From positions 1 through 64,000 of the forward strand of contig DLGF01000013.1 in the NCBI GenBank assembly GCA_002482545.1: 64,000 nt of DNA, given 5' to 3'. The number at the start of each line of letters is the position of its first letter. Position 1 is the first letter of the stretch. Origin of the DNA: Sporomusaceae bacterium UBA7701 (GTDB lineage: Bacteria > Bacillota > Negativicutes > Sporomusales > UBA7701). The translations under genes and the position numbers were made by a program. Positions 16,552-24,711 of this stretch are shown one piece after another. The notes under the pieces were generated by a model. It worked only from the letters and a program-made list of their open reading frames with translations. It was not told where the DNA came from and did no database searches.

Positions 16552-17625
16552 ATGGGCGACATAAATCAAACAGCCCCCCAAAAAACCGTTCAACTGGACG
16601 TCGCACACCTGGTTCCCGGCATGGAACTGGCGCGAGACGTGGTTTCCAGCGAAGGCATGATCCTGATCGGCGAAGGAACCCTTCTCAGCCGCCATACTAT
16701 TGACAAACTGAAACACTGGCAGATTCCTACGGTAACCGTAACCAACGAAGCGATCAGCAACCCGATCATTAACCCTAAGGTTCGGCAGTTTGTCAACAGC
16801 TACAACAAGTCGGTCTCGGTCGTCCAGCAGGCCTTCGAAACCATGCGCGCCGACGAGGAGGTTCCGCTCGAAACCTTTGCGGCCACGGCCACTGAAATAT
16901 CCAGCCATGTGCAGTCTGCCGGCAATGTGATCGACAGGCTCTACGATCTGCCGGTCTGTGACGACGCCACCTACCAGCACAGCGTCAACGTCAGCGTCAT
17001 CGCCACCCTCGTCGCTACCTGGCTGGGCTATCCGCTTCCGGTTGTCAACGCCGTGGCTCTGGCCGGCCTGCTGCACGATGTGGGCAAATCCCAATTGCCG
17101 GTTGAGTTTCTCAACCGCCCGGACAAGCTGCCCCAAGAAGACTATGAGCATTATAAAAGGCACGCCGCCTATGGTTTCGAGCTGGTGAAAAATCTCCCCG
17201 ACCTGGGAGAAAGCATCAAAGCGGCGGTGATCCAGCATCATGAACGGACCGACGGCAGCGGCTATCCCTTGCGGCTGACGGGCGATAAAATCCATCCCTA
17301 CGCCCGCATCGTCGCCATCGCCGACCTCTATGACGAAGCCCTGACGATTAATCGTGAGCCTACTGTTGTTTATAGCCCCTACTCCGGTCTGGAAAAGCTG
17401 AATGACGAAAAATACCGCCTTGATCCCCAGATGTGTCTTGCATTTACCAGCCGGATGCTCAACTATCTCTCCGGAAATACCGTCGCGTTAAGTGACGGGC
17501 GGCAGGGCCGGGTTGTCTACCTCAACCAGTTCGCGCCTTCCCGCTCGATGGTTCAACTGACCGACGGCACGGTCATCGACCTGGACACCGAGCCCCATCT
17601 CCGCATCCATTATGTAATACGGTGA
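16552..17625 (+). CDS. HD-GYP domain protein (probable cyclic-di-GMP phosphodiesterase)
   Basis: A 357-residue protein. Residues 1-120 form an N-terminal region of the kind often preceding HD-GYP domains. The catalytic domain follows with LLHDVGK (HD pair) near residue 180 and the diagnostic HHERTDGSGYP near residue 228, then ARIVAIADLYDEAL. These residues predict hydrolysis of cyclic di-GMP. No receiver or membrane domain is visible. A C-terminal region (after residue 285) with TVALSDGRQGRVVYLNQ is also common in this group. ATG 16552 is preceded by AAAGGAA. Confidence 0.9.
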   Translation: MGDINQTAPQKTVQLDVAHLVPGMELARDVVSSEGMILIGEGTLLSRHTIDKLKHWQIPTVTVTNEAISNPIINPKVRQFVNSYNKSVSVVQQAFETMRADEEVPLETFAATATEISSHVQSAGNVIDRLYDLPVCDDATYQHSVNVSVIATLVATWLGYPLPVVNAVALAGLLHDVGKSQLPVEFLNRPDKLPQEDYEHYKRHAAYGFELVKNLPDLGESIKAAVIQHHERTDGSGYPLRLTGDKIHPYARIVAIADLYDEALTINREPTVVYSPYSGLEKLNDEKYRLDPQMCLAFTSRMLNYLSGNTVALSDGRQGRVVYLNQFAPSRSMVQLTDGTVIDLDTEPHLRIHYVIR

Positions 17626-17671
17626 CCGGCACTCCCAACCACCGGACATATCCACGCGGCTTTTTACCTGG

Positions 17672-17776
17672 ACGCGGAAGATGTTTATGAACGCTCCGAC
17701 GCTGCCGCTTCCCGCAGCTTAATAAACATCTTCCGGCCGGTACGCCTTTTGGTGCGGACCCGCACACCGTTCGCGA
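17672..17776 (+). repeat. Dispersed hairpin repeat, copy 1
   Basis: About 105 bp containing perfect 13-bp arms GGAAGATGTTTAT (17676-17688) and ATAAACATCTTCC (17722-17734), a conserved loop with CGCTCCGACGCTGCC and a conserved right flank including CGGACCCGCACACCGTTCGC-like sequence. It matches segments at 42474-42578 and, on the other strand, 45263-45366. It begins 46 bp after the HD-GYP stop codon. Confidence 0.85.
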
Positions 17777-17848
17777 ATCTATTGGCAGACAAGCAATGGG
17801 CGCTGAAAGGACTCGCGGAATCAGAACCACCCCCAAGCGAACCTCGGC

Positions 17849-17886
17849 GCCACCTGCCGTCATCCTGACGCTCACCGGCAGGTGGC
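17849..17886. other. 11-bp hairpin at the end of the HipA-like gene
   Basis: GCCACCTGCCG (17849-17859) pairs exactly with 17876-17886. It lies 20 bp beyond the stop of the minus-strand gene but has no T-run. It could be a weak terminator. Confidence 0.4.
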
Positions 17887-17906
17887 TTATGGACAGCCGC
17901 GTTCCA

Positions 17907-18815
17907 TCAGTCAGCATCTTTATCCGGAAGTTTCCTTCCGGCGCTTCCCAGCGACAAGTGACGCCGCCGCTCCTGCGGACGGCTTTTTTCGTCCGACGTT
18001 CGCGTAAGGTCGATAATTCTGCTGTACTCTCTCCGGCGCCCTCCGTGCGCTTTAGGAATATGGCGGCACAAGTGTTCCCAGATTTCTTCCGCCATATCCC
18101 GCCGGGTCCTGATGAAACCCGGCAGGGCCTGCCGCTGTTCTCCGTCCGGCAGCCACTCCGTCGGAATTCCCCCCACGATGCCGTCGATTGCTTCATCGCT
18201 TATCTCTCGCACTTTTTCCAAAAAGGGCCGGAAATCATGCGCAAACAGCCGGTCTTTTAGCATCAAGCCGAAAGCGCGGGGATAGTAAACCTTCTTGCTC
18301 CTCCGCAGTTTTTCGAGAGAGTTGATCGTCCACCGGCCGGAACGGAACAAGTGGGAATTGTCAATGGCGTAAATTTTAAAAGCCTCACCCTCCTGCCGCA
18401 GCAGGAGGTTTTTTTTATTACTGCTGCGATCGGCGTTGTGGAACATATGGTCGAACAGCATCACTCCGGCCATGTCCGCCATATTGACGGCCTTATCTAA
18501 ATTATCCTTTCCCAGATATTCCACGTTGTCCAGATACTGCGAGGCAAAATGGCGGCCCGGAATGATTCCCGCCGCCGCAAGCTCCGGCCGTCTTTCGAGC
18601 AGCTCTTCGCCAATCGCAATTACGTCGCTCGCGGGGAAACACAAGCCCATATATTCACCCATCTTCGCCGCTAAAAATTCGCTTGCCAGCACCATAGGCC
18701 CCAGCCGGTTATTTTGCAGCTTTACTACATAAAGGTTTCCGTCAGTGGCGCGAAAGAAACGGGGTGTGGTTACCCCCACCCCCACCTGGCCAAGATATTC
18801 CTCGGCGGTCAGCAT
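17907..18815 (-). CDS. HipA-like kinase
   Basis: A 302-residue protein with a HipA-type (PI3/4-kinase-like) fold. An ATP-binding lysine is seen in LYVVKLQNN near residue 35. The catalytic segment HNADRSSNKKNLLL and the metal-binding IYAIDNSHLF follow near residues 140-165. It resembles the single-gene HipA-like kinases that have no HipB antitoxin; no antitoxin gene is present here. The C-terminal 40 residues are rich in Arg and look low in complexity. ATG 18815 is chosen for its GGAGGGGG ribosome binding site. Confidence 0.75.
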   Translation of the reverse strand: MLTAEEYLGQVGVGVTTPRFFRATDGNLYVVKLQNNRLGPMVLASEFLAAKMGEYMGLCFPASDVIAIGEELLERRPELAAAGIIPGRHFASQYLDNVEYLGKDNLDKAVNMADMAGVMLFDHMFHNADRSSNKKNLLLRQEGEAFKIYAIDNSHLFRSGRWTINSLEKLRRSKKVYYPRAFGLMLKDRLFAHDFRPFLEKVREISDEAIDGIVGGIPTEWLPDGEQRQALPGFIRTRRDMAEEIWEHLCRHIPKAHGGRRREYSRIIDLTRTSDEKSRPQERRRHLSLGSAGRKLPDKDAD

Positions 18816-18846
18816 ACTCCAACCCCCTCCTCCAGCAACACTAATT

Positions 18847-18880
18847 AAAAAAGGCCCGGAAAGCATGCAACCGGACCTTT
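18847..18880 (-). terminator. Terminator of the duplicated-domain gene
   Basis: Minus strand: AAAGGTCCGG/CCGGGCCTTT (one G-U pair) followed by six T, in the gap between the genes at 18962 and 18815. Confidence 0.75.
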
Positions 18881-18961
18881 CTTGCCGACTAACAAGGTAC
18901 AAATGCCGCCCTTTAGGCAAACTTGCTACTGGGCAAAACGCTTTTACCCCACAGGTATTCA

Positions 18962-19570
18962 CTAGCACTTACAAGCTGTAGAACCCACCGAAGTCAGGGC
19001 CTCGAGATTGACGACCACGGTTCGCACGTCACTGCTTGAAATAGCCGAGCTGGTGCCGGGAACGAATATATCATCCACCGACAATATCGCCAGTCTATCT
19101 TCTACTTCGCTGAGAACTCCCTCAAACAGGAACCCGCCAAGCGTCGCTATAACCACGTCGTCGCCGATCATCCGATCCAGCTGGCAGATCAAATTATGGC
19201 TTTCCTGCCGTTCGACCGCTTCTTCTTCTTCCCGCACTCCGTCGATCACTTGGTCGGCCAGCGGGAAGGGCGCTCCTTGCGAACATACGAGGGGATCGGT
19301 CACTATGCTGGTGCCCTTGGCAACAATCTGCCAGAGGTCCACCCGGATGAATTTAACCTCATGAACGTCTCCGCCGGGAGTAAGAATTTCCACGTTACTG
19401 GTTTCCGCTTCTATGGCCGGATTCAGCACAGCGATCCGGCAGTCGTCGATGGCCTGCAGATTGCCGAAATAAGTAAAACCGTCAAAGCCGAACAGCAGTA
19501 CATCTGTGTTTAGTTCGCGGGACAATTCCCTGATGAGACAGTGATTGCGGATTTCCTTGAAAATACCCAT
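18962..19570 (-). CDS. Internally duplicated protein, possible sporulation role
   Basis: A 202-residue protein made of two similar units of about 75 residues. Unit 1 has TDVLLFGFDGFTYFGNLQAI, and unit 2 has DDVVIATLGGFLFEGVLSEV; each is followed by an acidic or polar link and a strand (KFIRVDLWQIVAKG versus RTVVVNLEALTSVG). The pattern suggests paired small beta-barrel (Sm/SH3-like) domains, but I do not recognise the family. A charged EEEEAVERQE linker joins the halves, and the tail ends CKC. The upstream sigma-K-like promoter suggests expression in the mother cell. Start ATG 19570 follows GGGGAGG. Confidence 0.7.
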   Translation of the reverse strand: MGIFKEIRNHCLIRELSRELNTDVLLFGFDGFTYFGNLQAIDDCRIAVLNPAIEAETSNVEILTPGGDVHEVKFIRVDLWQIVAKGTSIVTDPLVCSQGAPFPLADQVIDGVREEEEAVERQESHNLICQLDRMIGDDVVIATLGGFLFEGVLSEVEDRLAILSVDDIFVPGTSSAISSSDVRTVVVNLEALTSVGSTACKC

Positions 19571-19612
19571 ATATTCATGCCTCCCCTGTTCTCGATGTGT
19601 GATTTACTACTA

Positions 19613-19641
19613 TACTGTATGAACATGGAACCGACATTGTT
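19613..19641 (-). promoter_or_regulatory. Sigma-K-like promoter of the duplicated-domain gene
   Basis: Minus strand AACA (19638-19641), 16-bp spacer, CATACAGTA (19613-19621), the same layout as upstream of the amidase and BclA-like genes. It lies 43 bp before the start codon. Confidence 0.5.
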
Positions 19642-19722
19642 ACCCGCCCCCGCAAAAATAGCGGGGGCAAGCCGGATCTTACGGATCAAATCCACTCTTG
19701 CCCGCCAATCCTCCGGCATAGC

Positions 19723-20028
19723 TTATCCGGAGCCCGGGGGTTCCGGTGATTCGAAGGATACTTTGACATGCGACTGGGCCGCCAGATTATAGACTTCATC
19801 CGGTTCTGCCAATTGCATAATGCGCTGCAGATTTCCTCCGTCGGTCAAGTCTCCCGGGTGGAGGCGAAAATTCCGGGCCGGGCTGATTTTCTGCCAATTC
19901 AACCGTTCGGTGTTTGCCAGCGAGGTTTCCCGGATAATTCCATGAAGCGCATAGCCTTTGCCGAGCAGAAATTCGGCCAGGTACGCCCCGTCCTGACCGG
20001 TAATCCCGGTTATCAAAGCCTTCTTCAT
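19723..20028 (-). pseudogene. gmd: Truncated GDP-mannose 4,6-dehydratase (N-terminal remnant)
   Basis: The first 96 codons match the N-terminus of Gmd: the Rossmann motif ALITGITGQDGAYLAEFLL, then HGIIRETSLANTERL and YNLAAQSHVKVSFESPE. Directly after SPE, where the full enzyme continues for about 250 more residues, the frame reads PPGSG and stops. No further gmd sequence was seen downstream to 19571. The ribosome binding site (GAGGGTGAT) and start at 20028 are intact. The YxxxK catalytic pair is missing, so the product cannot be active. Confidence 0.85.
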
Positions 20029-20204
20029 GCTATCACCCTCAAGCACGACAGTATCTTGCGAATAAACCGCCAGAACTGGGGGCATTCCATCCACTGCCTC
20101 GTCGGGCCTCAAAAAACAGCCATCACCTTATGCTATTCCTGCAGTCGTCATAATGTAACCCATTGCCCCGTCCGGCGCCCCTCCCGGTCTGAACTCGCCG
20201 GATA

Positions 20205-20244
20205 AAAAATAGACTGCAGGCCTAAGGGCTTACAGTCTATTTTT
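20205..20244. terminator. Bidirectional terminator after the CobT pair
   Basis: AAAAATAGACTG (20205-20216) pairs with CAGTCTATTTTT (20233-20244); T-runs occur on both strands. It lies 17 bp past the stop of the downstream cobT-like gene. Confidence 0.85.
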
Positions 20245-20261
20245 CTATCCCGGCTGTTACT

Positions 20262-21347
20262 TCAAAGTTCCGCCCGCTGCCGCAAGGCTCCCGGTCCGTC
20301 CTGGGCAACTGCGACTTGGGCTTCCCCGAAGGTTTTCATATCATTCAGGACATGCAGTCCGGCGTCGATCAGGGTTATGCCGAGAGCCGCGCCCGTTCCT
20401 TCCCCCAGGCGCATGTCGAGGTGCAAATAAGCCGGGATGTCCATCAGGGAAAGCGCGGCCTTATGGGCCGGCTCACAGGAAAAATGGGACCCGATAAGGT
20501 ACTCTCTGACCCCGGGGGCCATTTGCGTGGCGATCAGCGCCGCCGCGCCGGTGATGACCCCATCCAGAACCACCGCCGCCCCTCCCGCGGCGGCGGCGAG
20601 GGCGACACCGGCCAGCGCGGCTATCTCCAGTCCGCCGACCTTGGCAAGAACATCGATGGGGTCCTGAGGATCAGGGCGATTTACCGCCAAGGCCTGTTCG
20701 ATGATCTTGGCCTTGCGTTCCAGTCCGGTCCCCGACACTCCCGTGCCTTGCCCGGTCAAATCCCGGACAGGCCGGCCGGCATAGCAGGCAATAATGGCCG
20801 TACTGGGCGTTGTATTGCCGATTCCCATTTCGCCCAGCCCAATCACCCGGACCCCGCGGGTCATTTCTTCCCGGGCGATTCGCACGCCGACCGCGATCGC
20901 CTGCAGCGTCTGCTCGCGGGTCATCGCCGGGCCAGCGGCGATATTGCCGGTCCCGTAAGCAATCTTTTCCCGGCGAAGCCCCGGAATCTCAGGAAGATCG
21001 GCGGCCACGCCGACGTCCACCAAAACGAGTTCGGCTCCGGCATGCTTGGCGAACACATTGATGGCCGCACCGCCCCGGCAAAAATTCATCACCATCTGGG
21101 GGGTAACCTCCTGCGGATAGGCGCTAACCCCTTCCCGGGCAACGCCGTGGTCGGCAGCCGCGAGGATGATGCATTTCTTAAGCTTGCGAGGCCTGGGATC
21201 GCCGGTAATGCCGGCGAGACGGCAGGCCAACTGTTCGAGCCCGTGCAAACTTCCCAGGGGCTTCGTCAGATTGTCCAGCCGAAGCTGGCAGGCCTCCATG
21301 GCTCCCAGGTCCAGAGGCTTAATCGCCGCAATCAGTCCGTCCAGCAT
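20262..21347 (-). CDS. CobT family phosphoribosyltransferase, second of tandem pair (ArsA/ArsB-like)
   Basis: A 361-residue homologue of CobT, which moves phosphoribose from nicotinate mononucleotide to the lower-ligand base of cobamides. Family features: RLDNLTKPLGSL, AAADHGVA, LGEMGIGNTTPSTA, DVLAKVGGLEIAALAG and DMRLGEGTGAAL, the last with the expected catalytic Glu. The gene overlaps the preceding cobT-like gene by 29 bp and has its own ribosome binding site (AGGAGGG). Two adjacent cobT homologues are the arrangement of arsA and arsB in Sporomusa, whose products together activate phenol and p-cresol. Which subunit this is cannot be told from sequence by eye. Confidence 0.85.
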   Translation of the reverse strand: MLDGLIAAIKPLDLGAMEACQLRLDNLTKPLGSLHGLEQLACRLAGITGDPRPRKLKKCIILAAADHGVAREGVSAYPQEVTPQMVMNFCRGGAAINVFAKHAGAELVLVDVGVAADLPEIPGLRREKIAYGTGNIAAGPAMTREQTLQAIAVGVRIAREEMTRGVRVIGLGEMGIGNTTPSTAIIACYAGRPVRDLTGQGTGVSGTGLERKAKIIEQALAVNRPDPQDPIDVLAKVGGLEIAALAGVALAAAAGGAAVVLDGVITGAAALIATQMAPGVREYLIGSHFSCEPAHKAALSLMDIPAYLHLDMRLGEGTGAALGITLIDAGLHVLNDMKTFGEAQVAVAQDGPGALRQRAEL

Positions 21348-22431
21348 GGGGGACCCTCCTTTCCCCGGCTGCCGCGTCATTCCGGGAAACCCCGGCCTCG
21401 GCAAAGGTCGACATCTCATTTACCATTTTGATCGCCGCATCCAAAAGGTTCATCGCCAGCGAAGCGCCTGTGGCCTCGCCCAGGCGAAGCCCCATGTCGA
21501 TATAAGGCGACAAGCCGAGGGTCTCCAGCATCCGGCGGTGGGCAGGCTCGGCCGACAGGTGGGAGGCCAGCATATAATGGCGGCAAAGCGGAGCAAGAGC
21601 GTGAGCGATCAGCGCGGCGGCACCGGCGTTGAAACCGTCGATGACCACCAGTGCACGGCTGGCGGCGGCCCCTAAAATAACTCCGGCCAAGCCGCCGATT
21701 TCAAAACCGCCGACTTTGGCCAACACATCGATTCCGTCCGCCGGATCAGGCCGATTTAGGCTTAACGCCCGACGGACCGCGTCAATCTTGACCTGCAGCC
21801 GGCTGTCGGATATGCCTGTCCCCCGCCCGGTGGCCTGTTCGGCGCTGATGCCGGTGAACGCCGCCACGACCGCCGCGCTGGACGTGGTATTGCCGATCCC
21901 CATTTCGCCCAGGCTGAAGCAGCGATAGCCCTGCCGGATTTTTTCGTTTACCAGTTCAATTCCGGTCTCAACGGCTCTTATCGCCTGGTCCCGGGTCATC
22001 GCCGGGCCTTCAGTGAAATCGCGGGTGCCGCAGGCTATTTTTCGCGGCAGCAAGCCGGGCACCTCCGATACATCTCCCGCAATCCCCATGTCCGCCACAA
22101 CCATGTCGGCCCCGCAAAAATTCGCGAGGGCATTTGCGCCGGCCCCTTGGGCAACCAGGTAGTTCCGGGTCATATGAACAGTGGTTTCAACCGGATAGGC
22201 GCTGATCCCCAATCTGGCCACTCCATGATCGGCGGCAAACAAAACCATGCATTTCCGGGGTAACTGGGGCCGCACTTCCCCGGTAACTCCGGCGTACTGG
22301 CGAACCATGTCCTCCAACCGTCCAAGGCTTCCCGGCGGTTTGGTCAGGTTGTCCAGGCGAACCTGGACTTCATCCATCACGGCCAGGTTTAGCGGACCAA
22401 TCTTGGCTAGCGTCTCCTGAATCAGTTGCAT
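21319..22431 (-). CDS. CobT family phosphoribosyltransferase, first of tandem pair (ArsA/ArsB-like)
   Basis: A 370-residue CobT homologue, clearly different from its neighbour (for example KPPGSLGRLEDM, FAADHGVARLGISAYP, SLGEMGIGNTTSSAA). It also keeps the Glu of LRLGEATGASL. The last 20 or so residues (after FAEAG) are probably a non-conserved extension created by the overlap with the next gene. ATG 22431 is preferred over 22443 because GGAGG is at correct spacing. A long leader with a promoter and an attenuator-type hairpin precedes it. The pair probably makes phenolyl or mixed cobamides; this is inferred from gene arrangement. Confidence 0.85.
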   Translation of the reverse strand: MQLIQETLAKIGPLNLAVMDEVQVRLDNLTKPPGSLGRLEDMVRQYAGVTGEVRPQLPRKCMVLFAADHGVARLGISAYPVETTVHMTRNYLVAQGAGANALANFCGADMVVADMGIAGDVSEVPGLLPRKIACGTRDFTEGPAMTRDQAIRAVETGIELVNEKIRQGYRCFSLGEMGIGNTTSSAAVVAAFTGISAEQATGRGTGISDSRLQVKIDAVRRALSLNRPDPADGIDVLAKVGGFEIGGLAGVILGAAASRALVVIDGFNAGAAALIAHALAPLCRHYMLASHLSAEPAHRRMLETLGLSPYIDMGLRLGEATGASLAMNLLDAAIKMVNEMSTFAEAGVSRNDAAAGERRVPHAGRTDCGD

Positions 22432-22443
22432 CGCGACCTCCAT

Positions 22444-22603
22444 TATGGACTGTAAATATTTACCTCAGGCAGAAACAAAAAAACTTTTAAGGACAACCCC
22501 TAAAAGTAAATAAAAGCAAGGACAGTGCCGCCTTTCCGCAAAAGCTGGCAACAACGTCCGGCGCCTTTGCCGCTTGTTCGGATTTTAGCCCATTATAGCA
22601 ACA
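22444..22603 (-). promoter_or_regulatory. Structured leader of the cobT pair, possible riboswitch
   Basis: About 160 nt of untranslated leader runs from the promoter to the first cobT-like gene. It contains several GC-rich complementary blocks near 22515-22585 and an intrinsic terminator at 22477-22507 upstream of the start codon, the layout of a terminating riboswitch or attenuator. I could not fit it to the full cobalamin riboswitch consensus. Confidence 0.4.
22477..22507 (-). terminator. Attenuator-type terminator in the cobT leader
   Basis: Minus strand: ACTTTTAGGG/CCTTAAAAGT (10-bp stem with one G-U) followed by at least six T. It stands before the first gene of the transcript, so it is likely conditional. 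Confidence 0.65.
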
Positions 22604-22633
22604 ATTATAGCAACAATGGACCGTCCCAGTCAA
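22604..22633 (-). promoter_or_regulatory. Promoter of the cobT pair
   Basis: Minus strand TTGACT (22628-22633), 18-bp spacer, TATAAT (22604-22609). A second TATAAT at 22592-22597 repeats the -10 region (GTTGCTATAAT occurs twice). Confidence 0.65.
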
Positions 22634-22740
22634 TTCGCCCGCTTCCGGAGCCAAGGCGGGCCGTTTTCGGCTCCAATTGAGAACAGCCCGCCTAAAAGCA
22701 GACCTTTTAAAGCCGCATGCAGCGTCCGAAGCGCCCGCCC

Positions 22741-23346
22741 CTATTCGGGGATGAGCGTCTCCCTTTCAAACCTCTCCAAGGCTTTTCCCAGCGATCCTCT
22801 CAGGGCTTGTCCCTTGCTGGCGAAACCGATGAAGTTTTCATCACTGCCCTGTTCGGCAAGGATCGCGTCATAGACAACTGTCCCGGTAGGCACATCGATC
22901 ACGATGCAAGCCAGCGGAACCGTCGCGACCCAGGTTTTCCGCAGCAGGAAAACATTGGGGAAGTTGATCTTTTGCTTGGCGCTGGCGGGCAGCAGTTCAA
23001 CCTTGACGATATAGTGGACCCCCATAGCGCGAAGCGCGGCGCGGATCGCCGCCGTATCGCTCACCGGATCGTCGTAGACGCCGTACCGCTGCAGCGATTC
23101 GGTCAGCGCCGGGCCGGTCATCACCAGATATGTACTGCTGTCAAATTTCCGGAAAAGCGATTCATTGACCATATCCACCAGATAATAGCTGCCCCGCTCC
23201 CGCATGGAGTTTACCACCGGGTAAATAGCGACGATCGGCCGGCCGCCGGCGATCGACTGACTGCCGTCATAGCTTGCCTCCGCCGTCGGCATAGCCAGAA
23301 TGGTCAACAAAAAAGCAATGAAGAGAAAATACCGTCGCATTTGCAT
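22741..23346 (-). CDS. Secreted protein of unknown function
   Basis: A 201-residue protein with a clear signal peptide: MRRYFLFIAFLLTILA followed by MPTAEA. The mature part begins with a strand VAIYPVVN and carries a region (ESLFRKFDSSTYLVMTGPAL) resembling the alpha/beta domain found in periplasmic proteins that assemble outer-membrane structures. The middle segment MGVHYIVKVELLP and the late VPLACIVIDVPTGTVVYDAI suggest repeating beta strands. I do not assign a family. Three close ATGs compete for the start; 23346 gives the best spacing to AGGA. Confidence 0.65.
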   Translation of the reverse strand: MQMRRYFLFIAFLLTILAMPTAEASYDGSQSIAGGRPIVAIYPVVNSMRERGSYYLVDMVNESLFRKFDSSTYLVMTGPALTESLQRYGVYDDPVSDTAAIRAALRAMGVHYIVKVELLPASAKQKINFPNVFLLRKTWVATVPLACIVIDVPTGTVVYDAILAEQGSDENFIGFASKGQALRGSLGKALERFERETLIPE

Positions 23347-23599
23347 CATCCCGTCCTGATATTCCCTGTTTTCGGGGCCGTCGCCGTTAACAGGCCATAA
23401 TAATAATTGGCCGTCCGGCGATCTTTCCCTCTCAGTCCAGCGCGTTTTTTTCGCTTGGATGGACCGGCGCCCCCGCCGCTCGAATAGCGGCGATCCATCG
23501 GGCCAACACTAAGCCTAGCGCCGGGGAATTCTTCTTTCCCCGCCGGCCTCGCCTTGAACCGCCGCGCTCGTTCCGCTTTCCGGCCGAGCGTCCGGAACG

Positions 23600-24556
23600 T
23601 CATCCGCCGAGGGCGGCGAACAGTTCCCCCGCCATACGGACATCCACATTTCCGCCGCTGATTATGACCCCGATCCGTTTTCCGGCAATCGGCAATTTGC
23701 GGTGAAAAAGCGGGGCCAAGCCGACGGCGCCGGAAGGCTCAACGACCATTTTCAGCCGGGTCCAGAGAAAGTACAGGGTGGCAAGGATCTCCTCCTCCGA
23801 TACGGTAACCATATCGTCGACATACTGGCGCACCAAAGGAAAGGTCACCTGGCCGAGCGCCGGAGTGCGCAACCCGTCGGCGATCGTGGCCGGATTCTGA
23901 ACGGTGTGCAGTTGTCCGGTTTTGAAGGAGCGGGTCGCATCGTCGGCCAGTTCGGGTTCAACCCCGATCACCCGCCCCTCGGGCAGCATATGTTTGGCGC
24001 TGACGGCCGTTCCGCTCAGCAAACCGCCGCCGCCGCAGGGCGCAAACACATAGTCGAGCGGTCCGGTCTCTTCAATCAGTTCGCGGGCCGCTGTCCCCTG
24101 ACCGGCTACAACCTCCTCGTGATCATAGGGCGGGATGAGAGTATACCCGTGCCGGTCCATGAGGGTCTGGGCCACCGCTTCCCGGGATTGCCGGGCCCGG
24201 TCGTAGGAAACGATGGCGGCGCCGTAGGCCTGGGTCGCGGCGAATTTGACCGCCGGAGCGTCCGAAGGCATGACCACCGTGGTGGGTACTCCCAGGAGCT
24301 TGCCGGTGAGCGCGATCGCCTGGGCATGGTTGCCTGAGGAATAGGTGACGATCCCGCGCTGCCGGTCTTCCGGCGAAAGGGCGCTCACCGCGTTGAACGC
24401 TCCGCGGAATTTAAAGGCCCCCATCCGCTGAAAGTTTTCGCATTTTAGATAGATGGCATTTCCGGACTGCTCGTCGAGCAGCCGCGAAGTGAAAACCGGC
24501 GTCCGGTGCGCCACGCCTTCCAGGCGCCCGGCCGCCGCCAGCACTTTTTCAAACAT
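23600..24556 (-). CDS. PLP-dependent threonine/serine dehydratase
   Basis: A 318-residue type II PLP enzyme of the short threonine dehydratase or serine racemase group. The PLP lysine is in GAFKFRGAFNA near residue 55, with SSGNHAQAIA near residue 80 and the glycine loop CGGGGLLSG near residue 180. No C-terminal ACT regulatory domain is present, so it is a catabolic-type or racemase-like enzyme rather than feedback-regulated IlvA. The ATG at 24556 follows GAAGGGG. It could deaminate threonine, serine or hydroxyaspartate; the substrate is not fixed by these motifs. Confidence 0.85.
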   Translation of the reverse strand: MFEKVLAAAGRLEGVAHRTPVFTSRLLDEQSGNAIYLKCENFQRMGAFKFRGAFNAVSALSPEDRQRGIVTYSSGNHAQAIALTGKLLGVPTTVVMPSDAPAVKFAATQAYGAAIVSYDRARQSREAVAQTLMDRHGYTLIPPYDHEEVVAGQGTAARELIEETGPLDYVFAPCGGGGLLSGTAVSAKHMLPEGRVIGVEPELADDATRSFKTGQLHTVQNPATIADGLRTPALGQVTFPLVRQYVDDMVTVSEEEILATLYFLWTRLKMVVEPSGAVGLAPLFHRKLPIAGKRIGVIISGGNVDVRMAGELFAALGG

Positions 24557-24711
24557 TGCCCCAAACCCCTTCCGCCTGATTTTTTCCGCCCGCTGGAGGA
24601 ATAACCTCCCAAGCAGAGAATGATATAATGCAAATTCAACAATTTTCGGGACAATTCCTGTCAACTTTTCGCCTGAATGATAAATAAGGCGCCATAAGGA
24701 AGGTGACTCTC

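Noticed and set aside
22444..22603. Cobalamin riboswitch before the cobT pair
   Set aside because: A GGCACTG stretch recalls part of the B12 box, but the other conserved blocks were not found, so only an unspecified structured leader is reported.
23346..23603. 85-codon minus-strand frame starting in an ATGA overlap with the dehydratase stop
   Set aside because: The start overlap is suggestive, but the product is an Arg/Lys/Gly-rich low-complexity sequence without a good ribosome binding site; the gap also contains hairpins. It is probably non-coding.
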